From Saturnia japonica (lineage: Eukaryota; Arthropoda; Insecta; Lepidoptera; Saturniidae): a stretch of 64,000 nt of DNA. The stretch lies in assembly GCA_033032175.1 (NCBI GenBank), contig CM065307.1:5766001-5830000 (forward strand), given 5' to 3'. The notes beneath the pieces are model-generated. The model ran no database searches, had not been told where the DNA came from, and saw only the letters and a list, made by a program, of their open reading frames with translations. The position numbers were made by a program, and so were the translations under genes. Below are positions 12,461-24,900 of this stretch, piece after piece; the stretch's first letter is position 1; every line of letters begins with the position of its first letter.

Positions 12461-12649
12461 GTAAAATATCTATCTGAAGGATTTTATTCGTGCCTATGAA
12501 TTTACCATCAAATTTTTTAGAATTGAAATTCTTGAACGTCCGGCGAATATAATAATTACGTCAAGTTGAAATAACAAATTTTAGTTTAAATAACAAACAT
12601 TTAGTTTTCAGCTTTTTCGCTGGGTGGTATGAGGTGGTAGTACACCAGG

Positions 12650-12810
12650 TGTAACACCCGTAATTTTTTTTACATACCACAAATGTATCAAATAAGCATA
12701 CGGCCCACCTGATGGTAACGCGGCTACAGTAGCCTATGGACGCTTGTAATACCATAGGTATCACTAGCGCTTTGCCGACCTTAAACCCCCACCAGCAGGG
12801 CTACCCCGAG
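12650..12810 (+). mobile_element. LINE 3'-region fragment
   Basis: Contains AAGCATACGGCCCACCTGAT, GCCTATGGACGCTTGTAATA and TTGCCGACCTTAAACCCCCA, a recognisable lepidopteran LINE 3' segment. The same family is present in reverse at 3,470-3,730. No coding frame remains. Confidence 0.5.
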
Positions 12811-13319
12811 TAGAAAGAAATTTCCCAATAATTTTTTCTGTGCCCTACTTTACCTGTCTTTGAACCACCCCTTTCACCGAATTCAAAAAAGACAGAGGTT
12901 ACTCAATTCGAATGTATTTTTTATGGATGTTCAGATAATAATTATATTTAGTAGATGTCCAAGGAGACAGTAATTTCCAGATATTACTATCATTCACGAA
13001 AATGATCCACCCTATAATAAACTTATTGTCCGACAAATTGGTGATGTGCTTAGGAATTTTAATAAAGAACAATAATTACCTAAAAAAAAATTTATTGGTC
13101 TTACTGAGTGTATACATAGGATGACCAATTTGTGTCTATTTCCAGTGTTAAAACTATACCGACCATAAGAAAATCTTCGGAGAGGAACATAGCAGTTAGT
13201 AGTACGACCACTGTTGCAGAAATAGGTGAGGCAGTGTTTGGGTTGCCAAATTTTTAAAGGAATAAAGACTTATTTTGAGCGGTTTTAGAATAAGCTAACA
13301 ATTTTTTGTTTAGAAAGTT

Positions 13320-13740
13320 TCAAAGCTAGTTTTACAATTGAAATATAGGTTTAAATAAATAAATTACTCGTTTTTATTACATTTATGGACGACCTGTTTG
13401 TCTCTGCTCGCCACTTCAGTATTCAGATTCATTACCAAAAACACTATCTTAGTGTAAACTGAAGTGGCAGGTACAAAGCTAGTTTTAACAATTGAAATAA
13501 AGTTGTTTACATTTGGTATGCTAAATAACTTGCATTTTAAAATATATACTACAATTATAGAAAACATGTATTGTCTCTGCTCGAAAATTCATTATTCATT
13601 ATTCATTACCAATTAGACACTCTCTTAGTGTAAACTGAAGTTGAATTGGTAAATAAGAGTAAACAAGAAATAAATAGTTTCAGTACATTTGGTATGCTAA
13701 AAATTGCATTTTAAAATATATACTGCCATTTGAAAACAGT
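13320..13740. repeat. Local tandem duplication, about 175-bp unit
   Basis: Landmarks repeat with a near-constant offset: GTCTCTGCTCG at 13,398 and 13,573, TTAGTGTAAACTGAAGT at 13,449 and 13,626, and GTATGCTAAA...GCATTTTAAAATATATACT at 13,517 and 13,691. A partial third landmark, CAAAGCTAGTTTTA, is at 13,320 and 13,476. The copies are diverged and non-coding. Confidence 0.7.
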
Positions 13741-14135
13741 ATTATTTCTCTGATAATTACGTTATAAAGTATAATTATATACATATTATAAAATAAGGAC
13801 ATTATAAAACTGGTTGGCAACCCTAAGCTGACGGTGACAATTAAAAGTGAACTTGCACAGGTAAATAAATAGTTCTGTAATCTAGCCACATGAGTTTTGA
13901 GTATTTTCAACATACTTATAAATTTGGTTATCGGTGACACTATAAAGTATAACTGCGTATACGCTCGATACGTTATGCGTCAAATGAGAGCGAATGAGAA
14001 GCACCCTCCACTCGCATGGTTAGGCAACGTCTAAGAGCGAGAGAGACAGACATAAAGTCGTTGTCACAGTAGGAACTCTTGCTATACAGACTTCTACAGG
14101 CATACTTAATCTTCAATTTTTTATATTATTATACA

Positions 14136-14656
14136 CTAACTGTGCCCGCAGCTGCGCTTGCGTGGACTACAGGATACACTCGATCGGGCACACTCGCGAA
14201 TCCAGGTTATTTTAAAGAGAAAAACAACCATTTGGGTGATCCTTAGAAGATAGACATATGCTCTGGCTAATATTATTGTAGGTCTTTTTAAAATTTACAA
14301 CTATGTGCAACATTAATATAATATATCTTATGTCTACTCAGTGTAAGCCATTTAAGCGCTCCAAAATCAACGTTTTTCCGAAATGATTTTTATCTGCGCG
14401 GAACCCTAATTCTTATTCTAAAATAAAAGTAGCCTAAGTTACTTCTTATGACATCAGCTATCTGCCAGTGAAAGACCCGTCAAAATCGGTGCAACCGTTT
14501 TGGAGATTAGTCGGAACAAACAGACAGACAAGCAAACCAAAAATTTTTAAATGTTTTTTTTTTGTTACAAGTACTTAATATACATTTATATGCATTTAGT
14601 AAAAAACTGTTGTTATGACATTACAAACATACACTTCAATTTTATTTATTTGTATA
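14136..14656 (-). mobile_element. Helitron-like element, subfamily A, reverse copy
   Basis: Reverse complement of the element at 8,226-8,744. It carries TGTGCCCGCAGCTGCGCTTG at the left, AGTGAAAGACCCGTCAAAAT in the middle and TTATGACATTACAAACA at the right. The terminal CTAG is changed to CTAA here, still a permitted Helitron CTRR end. Non-coding. Confidence 0.55.
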
Positions 14657-15499
14657 CTTATGGGTATATATTATTAATGTAATTTTTTGTCCTATATTCC
14701 TACAAAAAACGTTACTTTGAATATTAAAAGTTTTTGTACCTAATAATTTAATTATTAGCTGTTAAGGAAAAAATATATTAACCGTATAAATTTACCTGTC
14801 ATAATTATTTTTAAAAAACCAATGTCATGTATTTAAATATTGTAATTCACAAGATATTATATTGTAGACAGGTAGACAGCCGAAACGATATAATCGATGG
14901 GGGGTATTTTATCTTAAAATCTACACATACTCGTAGTATAAATTGAAGTCGCTTCCCGCTGTCTGTCCCTTATGTAGGCTTAGTAGATCTTTTACACTAC
15001 GCAACAGATTTTAATACGGTTTTTAATAATATGTAGAGAATTTTCTACGGAAGGGTTTTATATATACAATACATTATGTTTTTGTATAGTACAGAAAATT
15101 CAATTATTTGTAAATCTTGAGTATTGCTTGTATTCCTGAAATTTTTAGTAGCAACACAACGTATCCTTTCGATTAATATATTGGCGGTCTGATAATAGCC
15201 CCAGGGGGCCTAGCCAAGTTAGCTTTCTAGAATCTTTGACGTTAATGTAAACGAAAAAAAAAGTATTGAATTGACATATCTGATCTTGTGCCCTGGGCGG
15301 AAAGCTAGTAATTGATCCATCAAGCATACAAACGCCATCTAATACGTACACTTACCGTTGTCGCATCACTGATATTCTTTTATGAAATAGGGTATGGCCA
15401 TATTTTCCTGCTGGTCATAATCGACTCAGGTACCTTAATAACTACCTTAATATTAATGAATATTAAAAAATCGAACATTTTTATACTTACTTATAATCT

Positions 15500-15739
15500 T
15501 TAATCTCTGGAACCACCAGACAGATTGGAAAAATTATTTTTGCTTTTTATATCATTTTTATTTCCAAAGATCATAAGGCTTTAAAACTTCACGCTGTGTT
15601 TCTAATGAGCTGAGCAGTGTCTGTTAACGTAAAGTTCGGGAAATGAGAACAACAATAAGCTACACGGATGAGTTGGCAAGGCGCGGTGGAGAGTTGATCG
15701 AATAAATTTGACATGGGTGAAACCGTAGGACACAGCTAG
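15500..15739 (+). mobile_element. Helitron-like element, subfamily C
   Basis: The 5' part resembles ATCTCTGGAACCACCAGAC. The 3' end is GGTGAAACCGTAGGACACAG then CTAG before T. In the better-kept copies a CACGG..GTGAAA..CCGTG hairpin precedes the CTAG by about ten bases. Copies or 3' ends of this subfamily are at 17,490-18,113, 20,270-20,550, 24,560-24,640, 42,765-42,956 and 53,737-53,820. Confidence 0.55.
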
Positions 15740-16224
15740 TGAATTACCTAATGATTATGCAAAGGAAAAATAATAAATTTCAAAAATAACAAAGTTCTTG
15801 TAATTCTCGCTTAGGAGTAAAACTTTATAAAACAAATTGATTAATATGACTCGGTCTCAACGTGATTCAACAATATTATTGTGATCGATCCTTCAAAGTA
15901 ACACGATTTGCATACATAATATAAAAAAGCTGACATTATGTAGTAGCTTACACTGATGTGAGTACTTATTTTATTAAAACGACATCACGTAAATAAAATA
16001 CTGATTCTAATGTGAAGAGTCATTTTAGAATTATGCTATTGGCAATATTAAATAAACAGGTTTTCATATTCTAGCATTCTAGATAAACATAGGATAGGAC
16101 TAAAAATAAAAAGTAATATTCCTAATTGTCTTCTAAGTCACATTATGTACCTTGTTATTTAGCCAAGATTTTAATAATCGTATTTTTTTATTGTATCGTA
16201 TTGTATAAAGTCGAATCGAACAAA

Positions 16225-17100
16225 GTAAATTATAAATTTAAGAACGTCCCACCACGAATAACCTATTCAGGGATCTGTGATAGAGATTATTCCATTGGGC
16301 CCAAACACGATCCCTCTACTGTAAGTTGGCGAAGAGTTAGATATTCTGTAGATTCCAGGTGATCATGCAGCATCAGCTCAATCGTTCCATTTGCTTCTAA
16401 TATCATTGAAGTAATAGAATACCAAATTTGCACTCAATCAGACCAGTTGAAGATACTCACATCCATTTATCAAGTAGAAAAGAGCTGATTATTCTTCAAA
16501 TGGCTTAATAGATTTTCTATAATCATAGCTAAAAACACAGACAATCGAGTCATCTTTCAAACAAATTTTTTTTATCAAAATAGGTTAAGCCGTTTGGCAG
16601 CAATGATGCCACAGACACACAGATACACACGTTAAACATATAACACCCTTAATTTAATAACATTTAACTAAGTGAAAATGTATTGTTCCATTTCTGAATG
16701 CTCGAACACTTCAACTAGGTAAATTGAAAATTTAATAAACCTCCGACATGTGTAACCTATTCATTGAGACCATTTCAATGAGTCCAAACACGATATCTCT
16801 GCTGTCAGTTGGTGAGGATTTAGATATCCTATATATTCCAGATGACTCTCCAACATTAGGTCAAGTGTGCCTATAATTAGGGTTACATTTAATCAAAATA
16901 TGGTACTGCATTTTTTTTTATAGATGATAATGTGTGGACGTTGATTCTGTTGGCGACCCTAAGTAAATAAATAAATATATATATCATTGAAGTAACAGAA
17001 TACCAAATCTTGACTCCAGCCGACTTTTGCAGTCCACAGCTGCATATATGCATCTCCCAAGATTCGTCATCAGATCCGATCTCCAGCTTTCTAAAAATAT
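16225..17100. repeat. Duplicated repeat block (two diverged copies)
   Basis: The first copy (16,250-16,480) and second copy (16,740-17,100) share ACCTATTCA, AACACGAT.TCTCTACTGT / GCTGTCAGTTGG, TTAGATAT.CT, ATTCCAG.TGA and ATATCATTGAAGTAA.AGAAT in order. The second copy is interrupted at about 16,890-16,975 by an unrelated AT-rich insert. The 78-aa open frame at 16,126-16,362 lies partly in this repeat and is not regarded as a gene. Confidence 0.55.
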
Positions 17101-17105
17101 CTAAT

Positions 17106-17465
17106 GTATACAATTAATAAAATTGATATATCTGTTTGTAATGTCAAAATAACAGCTTTTTACTTAATGCATTATGAAAGTATCTATGATAACTATATTT
17201 AAAAAAATAGTTTAAATTATGTCTGTCTGTTTGTTTGTTCCGGGTACTGTAAGATTGTAAGACTGTAAGAAAATATTTCAAATTAATGTATTAAATAATT
17301 AATATATATTAAAAAGACCTACAAAAAAGTCTACGAAAGCATATGTCACCCATAATAAGCATTTTTTTCTTTAAATTAACCGGAAGCGGGGGTAGCACGA
17401 TCCGTGCGTGTGCCCGACTGACGGAATTCTGTATTCCACGCGAGCACAGCCGCGGGCACAGCTAG
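17106..17465 (+). mobile_element. Helitron-like element, subfamily A, internally deleted
   Basis: Starts like 8,226 (ATCTGTTTGTAATGTCAAAA, AACAGCTTTTTACTTAATGC) and ends GCACAGCCGCGGGCACAGC plus TAG before T. It lacks the middle block containing CCGATTTTGACGGGACTTTC. Non-coding. Confidence 0.55.
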
Positions 17466-17489
17466 TCTATTACAATATTCTAAAGAGGG

Positions 17490-18113
17490 AAAGATTTTTT
17501 TTTGTTTTTAAATATGCTAATCTCTGGAACTACCAGTCGGATTCCTATATGATAGCCAGACTCTCCAGAAATAGTATAGGCTATTTAAGTTTAGACTACA
17601 ACTCTCAGATAGCCTTAAATATTGATTTTTGTTAAGTAAGTCGGTAGTCGTAGCCCTCCCGAACTGATGAATCCGCGTGCGCTGTCGTATTCGTTAAAGA
17701 TATGGAAATCCAATGTTCTACAATAATATTAGTCCTTAGTATATCTAAAAAAAAGTCAGCGATGGCACATGCCTATCTTATCTCTTATACATAAGCCACA
17801 ATAAGGTATTTTGTAACAAAGGTTTGTTGAAAATTAAAAAGTAATTTATAAGCATTATTTTTAGACTTGACATTTTAATACTTACACGCAACAGTTACTT
17901 TCTCATAACGACAATTTTCTGATGTTAAATTTTGCTCTTTAGAGTATGCCATTTGGACAAATAGTTAAGGAGGTAATGAAAAATTAAAATAATTTGTACT
18001 TGCGGGAAGAACAATTATGGTAGATTACATGGGTGCGTTGGCGACGCGGAGGCGGTACGCTGGGGAGTTGATCGAAGAAATTTAACACGGGTGAAACCGT
18101 GGGACACAGCTAG
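17490..18113 (+). mobile_element. Helitron-like element, subfamily C
   Basis: Begins with CTAATCTCTGGAACTACCAG and GATAGCCAGACTCTCCAGAA and ends CGGGTGAAACCGTGGGACAC then AGCTAG before T. The ACGGGTGAAACCGT hairpin lies just upstream of the CTAG end. Non-coding. Confidence 0.55.
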
Positions 18114-18738
18114 TCTCATATAACTGGAAAACAAACAAATTAAATAGGTTAATAACATTAGTAACCGTCAATAATAATCTCATATCCAATTACTATGTCA
18201 TTCAAAGAGAATGGTAATAAAACCTTCGTCTGCCATTAAAATCATTGAAAATAATTATTTATAGCTATATTTCGATTTCTGCCTGTTCATTACACGATTT
18301 CCATAATGCAAAGTAGAAATAACACAGTTAGTAGGTAATGATATTACTACTGTTAATTGTAAAATTTTGTATTTTCTCGATACATTACATGCTTTTCCAC
18401 TTGAAACTCTTGAAAGTAAAGCTAATACATTCTATATTAAGATACCTGAAAATTTTTGCGGCCTCTAGGTATTTTGTCGCCCGAGAGTTGCACTCCTTGA
18501 TTTGATTTAATGATTTATTTCCAAAGAAAATAATTCACACAATAGGACCAACTAAGCTGATGCTATATGGCGTAGTATAACCACACAGCGCCGGAATTCA
18601 ATACCAAGTTAAGTTCAGTTCAATTCTGGTTTTCACCCGTTTCACCCCCGGCACGATTCAGTCCTGCTCTTTGGGATCCTCACATGCAATTCATATCTAA
18701 TACCTATTTATATCACACTTAACAGAACATGTTCAGAA

Positions 18739-19024
18739 TCCTAATAATATAACAAATGTGAAAGTGTGTATGTTTGGATGTTTGGATTTTTGGATGTTTA
18801 TTACTCAATCATGATAAAACGGCTGAACAGATCTCAATGAAATTTGGCACACAGATAGTCTATGACCTGGAATAATAACATATAGGGTACTTTTTATCCC
18901 GGTAAAAGTCATAGTTTAGTTTAGTTCAAAAATATAATAAATGGAAAGTTTCTATGTTTGTTACTCAATCACGCAAAACGGCGATTTTTTTGGTAGTGCA
19001 GACGAAGTCGCGGGTACCAGCTAG
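18739..19024 (+). mobile_element. Helitron-like element, subfamily D, full length
   Basis: Starts TCCTAATAATATAACAAATG after an A and ends GAAGTCGCGGGTACCAGCTAG before a T. Internal AAAACGGCTGAACAG and TTTGGCACACAGATAGTCTA match the copy at 10,752-11,073. Non-coding. Confidence 0.6.
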
Positions 19025-19273
19025 TATAAAATAGTTGTACAAACACTGTTAAGACCGACAAACTGTACACAAGGACAAATGAAGGGGAAATATCAGTAAA
19101 ACTTATAGAGGAAGAATTTAATGTAACTTGAAATTTACGTTCAGTGCATAATCGAAACTCATTAAACATTCATTGCATATAATAAAATAACATAAATCGT
19201 AAAATGTAATATAAAATAATAAAAAAGATTATAAGCAATAAAATAATCAATCAAGTAATTTTATTATATTACT

Positions 19274-19560
19274 AGCTGTGCCCGCGGCTTCGCTCACGTG
19301 TACTCTACAGAATACCGTCGTTTGGGCACACGCGCGAATCTTGCTACACTCGCTTTCGTTTATTTTAAAGACAAAAATCAATAATGTGGATGTTCCTTAG
19401 AAGATAGACATATTTTTTTAATTATTTTTTTAGAACTGACTATACTGTTAGCCTTAGGGGACCTGGAGCCTCTGACGGCTTTTACAGCTTCACCGAACTT
19501 GAAGATAGACATAGTTTTATAGGTCTTTTTAATGTCTGCAAATATGTAGTAAATACATTA
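19274..19560 (-). mobile_element. Helitron-like subfamily A fragment, interrupted by a LINE tail
   Basis: Left end CTAGCTGTGCCCGCGGCTTC matches the reverse complement of the subfamily-A 3' end. At 19,413-19,500 a reverse LINE-tail copy (AGAACTGACTATACTGTTAG ... GCTTTTACAGCTTCACCG) has been inserted. Both of its sides carry the 13-bp direct repeat GAAGATAGACATA (19,400-19,412 and 19,501-19,513), which is present once in the intact relative. Confidence 0.6.
19413..19500 (-). mobile_element. LINE tail insertion with 13-bp target duplication
   Basis: Short reverse-oriented copy of the 3' tail family, led by T-rich sequence that corresponds to its poly(A). The flanking GAAGATAGACATA direct repeat shows it arrived by retrotransposition as a very short, 5'-truncated or SINE-like unit. 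Confidence 0.65.
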
Positions 19561-20247
19561 ATTTAACCCGCGCAACTTCGTCTGCATCATGTAAGAGAGA
19601 GAGAGAGAATGGGTTAGAGAGAGTGGGTCGTAAGCACTGTATTATTAGGTGCTGCCCGACACCGGCATTATTCTGCATAATAAAAATGCGCTTGTGTTAC
19701 TTGATCATTATTTTGCTGCCGAGTTATTTTAAAACTGTAATATCTCCTAAGATATTCATTGAAATCAATTACTGTAAAAGGCAATTTTGCTCAAAATTAA
19801 ATACTTGTGATTTATTTGAACGTATTTATTTTGATAAGAATTAATACCATGTATAAAAAAACACCTTCGCAAATAATTCATTATTTTAGAACAAATTTTA
19901 TTACCATAAAAAAGGTTATATTGAGTAAACCTTAAAAGATAGACATATGCTATCGCGGACTTTTTTTAGAACTTTTAAGAGAAACAATTACGTCACACAC
20001 AATTGTTTCATAACTTTAACCATTTACGCAGCGCACGCAGTGGAAGCTCTCAAAAGGAATAAATATTCCTCGTTTTTGCAACATTTTTCATTGATGTCCC
20101 GCTCCTATTAGTTGTCGCGTGATGTTCCTACCTCGATAAATGAGCTATCGAACACGGAAACAGTCTTTCCATTCGATCAAGTAGTTCCTGAGATTAGCGT
20201 GTTCTACCAAACAAACAAACTCTTCAGTTTTATAATATTAGTATAGA
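19561..20247 (-). mobile_element. Helitron-like element, subfamily B
   Basis: Matches 4,110-4,811: ACCCGCGCAACTTCGTCTGC, a GA repeat, TTTTGCTGCCGAGTTATTTT, AAAACACCTTCGCAAATAAT, and the right end TTATAATATTAGTATAGA before T, which on the - strand is A|TC. Its own CTAG end is replaced by the subfamily-A fragment at 19,274-19,560. Non-coding. Confidence 0.55.
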
Positions 20248-20269
20248 TAAGTACTATAGATTATATTAT

Positions 20270-20550
20270 TAATGTATACCAATATTATAAAAAGGAAAGG
20301 TTTGATTTTTTGTTTGTTTTTTTCTTTGTAATGGATAAACTCAAAAACTACTGGACCGATCTTTCACCAATATAAAGATGCAGTATCAGCGAGCAAGTAA
20401 CATAGGCAATATTATAATTTCAAAAATTTATTTATTCCTTTTAAAAATGTCGATAGTTTTACACAAAGTATCAAAAATTGCCTACGCACCCGGCATTGGC
20501 GATGTATGTCGTATAAAATTAACACGGGTGAAACCGTGGGGCACAGCTAG
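20270..20550 (+). mobile_element. Helitron-like element, subfamily C
   Basis: Starts near TACCAATATTATAAAAAGGA, contains AAAAACTACTGGACCGAT, and ends CACGGGTGAAACCGTGGGGC then ACAGCTAG before T. The hairpin CACGG-GTGAAA-CCGTG is perfect in this copy. Non-coding. Confidence 0.55.
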
Positions 20551-21228
20551 TCAAATATGATTATGTTTTTTCTCAAGTGTGTGTTTTTTTGGTAACATCA
20601 TATTTACGTTAATTCTTCATCAAAATTAATTATTCAAATATTAGTTTAATGCCTATTAATTCAATAATGTAATATGTGTAAAACATAGTTCAAAAAGAAG
20701 TAAAAACTTTTCATTGGGCATGCCATCTATTGATGCTAATGAAAATATATTCAAGGCATCATCTATTATCGATCTGTTTAACTAACTTGACTGTTAGATT
20801 TATTTACATCGCTAGGAGTAATAGTGTTCTGTGGTTTTCATTGACCATGTAAATACCACCTATATTATAATTGATACACTACATCTGTCTCTTTTAATAT
20901 GTTAAATGAATGTAGTTTAAACATTTTTCGATAGATGGCAATACTTCATTTCCTTTTTAATATCATTTATAATGAATTTAAATACTAGTGTAGTAAGTAC
21001 CTAAAAATCCTAATATTATAAAATTTATCAGTTATTCTCAATATCTACCAATTGGGTAGTTTTTAGCTGTCATGAATCGTCAAGATAGCATGTTTGTAAA
21101 GTATTATAATAATTATATATACTGTTCATTGTTAAATTCCTAACATAGTTTTAGTGTCCTTTGTGCGCGAGCAAAGGATAGCGATTTTTTTCTCAATCTT
21201 TTAGCAAAAATTAAACGCTTAATAATAT

Positions 21229-21350
21229 CTCGGAGACTGAGCTGCGCTCGGTGTCTTTTAAAAATAAAAACACATAGGTAGGTATCTAGATAAACTTAAA
21301 ATGTAAAAAATATATATGTATATACATATACAATAATTGCTCATTAAATA
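21229..21350 (+). repeat. Interspersed repeat with GAGC hairpin start
   Basis: Contains GAGACTGAGCTGCGCTCGGT, an A-rich block, TAGATAAACTTAAAATGTAA and ATATACAATAATTGCTCA, colinear with 3,830-3,995. More diverged than that copy. Confidence 0.45.
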
Positions 21351-21879
21351 AAATTAGAAAATTACGGCACTTAATGTCTACTTAAGTAAATAATACTTAA
21401 CTAATATTTTCATATTGTCTGCGGAACATAAAAATAAATAAATTAATACAATCTCAGAAACATATTTATTATATAAAAATATACAAATAAAATATATAGG
21501 CAAAAATATACAAACTTTAAATTATTTCTAAGAATGGCAAACATTCTGTTGACACTAAACATTTAAATTCTACTAAATATAATAAAAAAGTGATAATTAC
21601 AACATGCCTAACCTTAAAAATATTTATTTAGAGGCAATTCAATAACTTTTTTAATAATGGCGTAAAATTAAATTTCAAGTGGTAAATAACTAAATAATAT
21701 TCATAAACCCGCAATCAGAAGTAAAGTAAAGTAAAAGTATTAAAAAAGGTAGGCATTATTTATTCATGAGAAAATCAAACATTCTATTGACACTACACAC
21801 TCATCAGAATACCCAATTAAATAATAGCAAAGTAAATAAAATTTCCCATTTAAATAACCATTTATCGCATCGCGTCGTC

Positions 21880-21977
21880 TGCGAGATAAAAGAGTGACCC
21901 TTGATCCTGTTCCGGAGATAGGGAGCGCGTCATTCATAGAGCTACATCACAAGAGGATCAACATATTACATATAACA
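21880..21977 (+). promoter_or_regulatory. Possible core promoter and 5' leader of gene 1
   Basis: A TATA-like GATAAAAG lies at about 21,884, roughly 95 bases before the start codon. It is followed by GC-richer sequence and a CATTCA initiator-like site near 21,930. Inference from position only. The 5' end of the transcript is unknown. Confidence 0.25.
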
Positions 21978-24900
21978 ATGCGTATCAAACAAATTGTGAT
22001 ATCATTTACTATAATTACAATTAATTGTGTATTATCTCAAGGTGCGTGTTATATAATTATGTCTTTTTATGTTTTTTTGTTAAGTGATCAAATAAGGAAA
22101 GTGATATGAGAAATAGTTTTTGCGCTTTTGTTTGGGATATGTTTTTAGTATTCGCAGTGTGATATTTCAAGGAATGTGCTTTGACGTGTGTTTATAATGA
22201 ACTATTTTATCCTGTTATTGTACTTATAGAACGATATATTGGTAATGGTTTTTTATATACCTAACACTAGAAGCCGCCCGTGACTTTGTTTGCGTTAATC
22301 TTATTATTTATATTAATAAATCTGTAGTCATGTCTTTACATGTAATATTTTTCCCAAATTTCCCCATAGAAATATGTGCTATTAAAGGAAATTTATCACA
22401 AATATGCCCTTAAAAAATTGTTGTATGTGTCCGCATTTAACTCAAAAATAGTCTTTTTTATTATATTTTTTTAAAGGTTAGTTATGTCCATGGTCATTTG
22501 ATATACTATAAGAATTTTAATAATACTTTTATAAATTCGATTCTGATCTAATTTTGTAGGCGTGAAGCATATGTCATTAGTTAAAAGTTGATAAGCTATA
22601 AGAATCGTCAACAATACATTTGGACATCGTAAAAAAATACTAATAAAAGATTTTGATGAAATATTGTACACTGGAAGTATAATATGTAATTTGTCAATTA
22701 ATAAACTATATAAATTATCAATAATATGAGTAAAAATAAAATTACTGGATGATAATAATTTAGAGATTATTTACAGTCATAACAAATCCTTGCGGAGCCG
22801 CGACCACACCGCTAGTTCAATATAAGTTCCTTCTGCTACAGTTAAAAGTCCTAATTGTGATAGCGCGTAATATCAACTATATAATTTTTTTCTTATAGAA
22901 ACAACAGTACGATTACTGTTGCTTTCAACTAGATGCAAATACCCACGTACTTTGTATATACTCTACCACTTTATATTTTCGTGGGTATACCGTGTATCTA
23001 GCTGAGAGTTGTAGTCCAATATTAGATAGCCTATACTATTCCTCGAGAGTCTGGCTATCATATACAAAAACAATTTTCTTTTTATCCAACTGGTAGTTCC
23101 AGAGATTAGCTTGTTTAAACAAACAAACAAAAAAATTCTTTCGCTTTATTATATTAGTATAGATTTATTGAGGAAGGTTATACAAGGTGTCCAGAAAGGG
23201 TATCGGGTATTTGTTTTCGCGCCATATTCGAAACGGGGCGTCTAAAAGGTGCGGGGAAGGGTTCGTGGCGTCCGCCATTTTGTAGAGTTTTAGTCACGAT
23301 GGAACAGTACTCGGGGACGCATCGCGCATTTTGCGTACGAGCGTATTATCGTAATAGTGATTCAATAGTGACTGCTCAACGTCTCTATCGTGCGGAATAT
23401 CGTACACGCCACGCGCCAAGTGACGATAGCATTAGGAAATGGATCAGGATGTTCGAGAATACAGGTGCGACAGTTAAAATTCAAAACTCTGGTCGTCCTC
23501 GTTCAGTTTGCGATGAAGAAACAATTGAAAAGTTGAGGCGTCGGTTCGTCAAAATCCGTCTTTATCCATACGAAAGCGAAGCCAAGCGTTGAACATCAAA
23601 AAATCGTCTTTACATTCGATTTTAAAGAAAGACTTACATCTAAAAGCCTATAAAATTCAATTGGTTCAAGAATTGAAGGATACGGACTATGCTAATCGAC
23701 TGAATTTTGCGAACGAAATGCTGCAGCGATTTATCAACTTTAACAACATACTGTTCAGTGACGAAGCAAATTTTCACCTGAATGGTCATGTTAATAAGCA
23801 GAATTGTCGGTACTGGGCAGTGGAGAATCCGAGACGAAAGCATGAACAACCCCTGCATAGCCCAAAGGTCGTTGTTTGGGCCGCTATGTATGCTAAAGGC
23901 ATAATTGGTCCTTATTTTCATGAAGATCAACGAGGCCGAGCAATTAATGTGAATAGTGACCGTTATTGCGATATGTTGCGAAATTTTTTGGTCCCAGAGT
24001 TGCAGGAGTTTGCAGGTTTCAACTCAAGAACGTGGTTCCAGCAAGATGGGGCCACTTGCCATACCTCAAATGACTCAATGGAAGTTGTTAACGAATTATT
24101 CCCTAATAAAGTCATTTCGCGAAGGGGTACATCAACTGGCCTCCCAGAAGCCCCGACCTTAGCCCGATTGACTATTTTGCACGGGGATACCTTAAAAGTA
24201 AGGTTTATCCAAACAATCCGACGAATCTAACCCAGTTAAAGCAAAACATCAGGTCAGAAATGGCAGCAATATCGATAGCTATGTGTCAACGTGTTATCGC
24301 CAATCTTCGTTTCCGTTTAGAAGAGTGCCAGCAACGTAACGGTCATCATTTGGATAACATCATCTTTTCCAAATAATTCTCCAATTCATATGCTAATAAT
24401 AAACAATAAACTTTTTTATTGCATACAAATAATTTTTGTTTCATTGAACTTACAAATACCCGATACCCTTTCTGGACACCTTGTATAAGTTCGCGCTACG
24501 ATCCTATGGCAGTAATCATGAACATCAAGCAATCTGACAAGCAGTAGGCAGATACAGAACGTGAAAACTATAGGTATTAGGCATTGGCGGCGGTGCGGTG
24601 AAGAGTTGATAGGCGGGGTGAAACCGTGCAGCGTAGCTAGTATAATAATTAATCTTAACATTAGCTAATCATTGATGTAACTTGTTTTAGATGTCGATGA
24701 AACAACAACACATAACATCAATCTGGCGGAGGGTGAAAAAAAGATGAGCGATAACATTCTCGCTATACTGGAACACTTCAAACAACCCGATCCCGTAGGA
24801 CTCCCGGGAGCTGATATTCCTGAGCCGTACGCTGTCCCTGACATGAAACAATCCTTATCTTTCGCCACACTCTACTTCAAGAACACTGCTGTTTATGGAA

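Noticed and set aside
16126..16362. 78-aa open frame with a hydrophobic N-terminal segment
   Set aside because: Its second half lies in a repeat that is duplicated at 16,740-17,100. No splice or domain support.
23640..23930. Antisense open frames inside the DD41D copies (also at 40,705 and 47,966)
   Set aside because: They are shadows of the transposase on the opposite strand, and their conservation follows from the near-identity of the copies.
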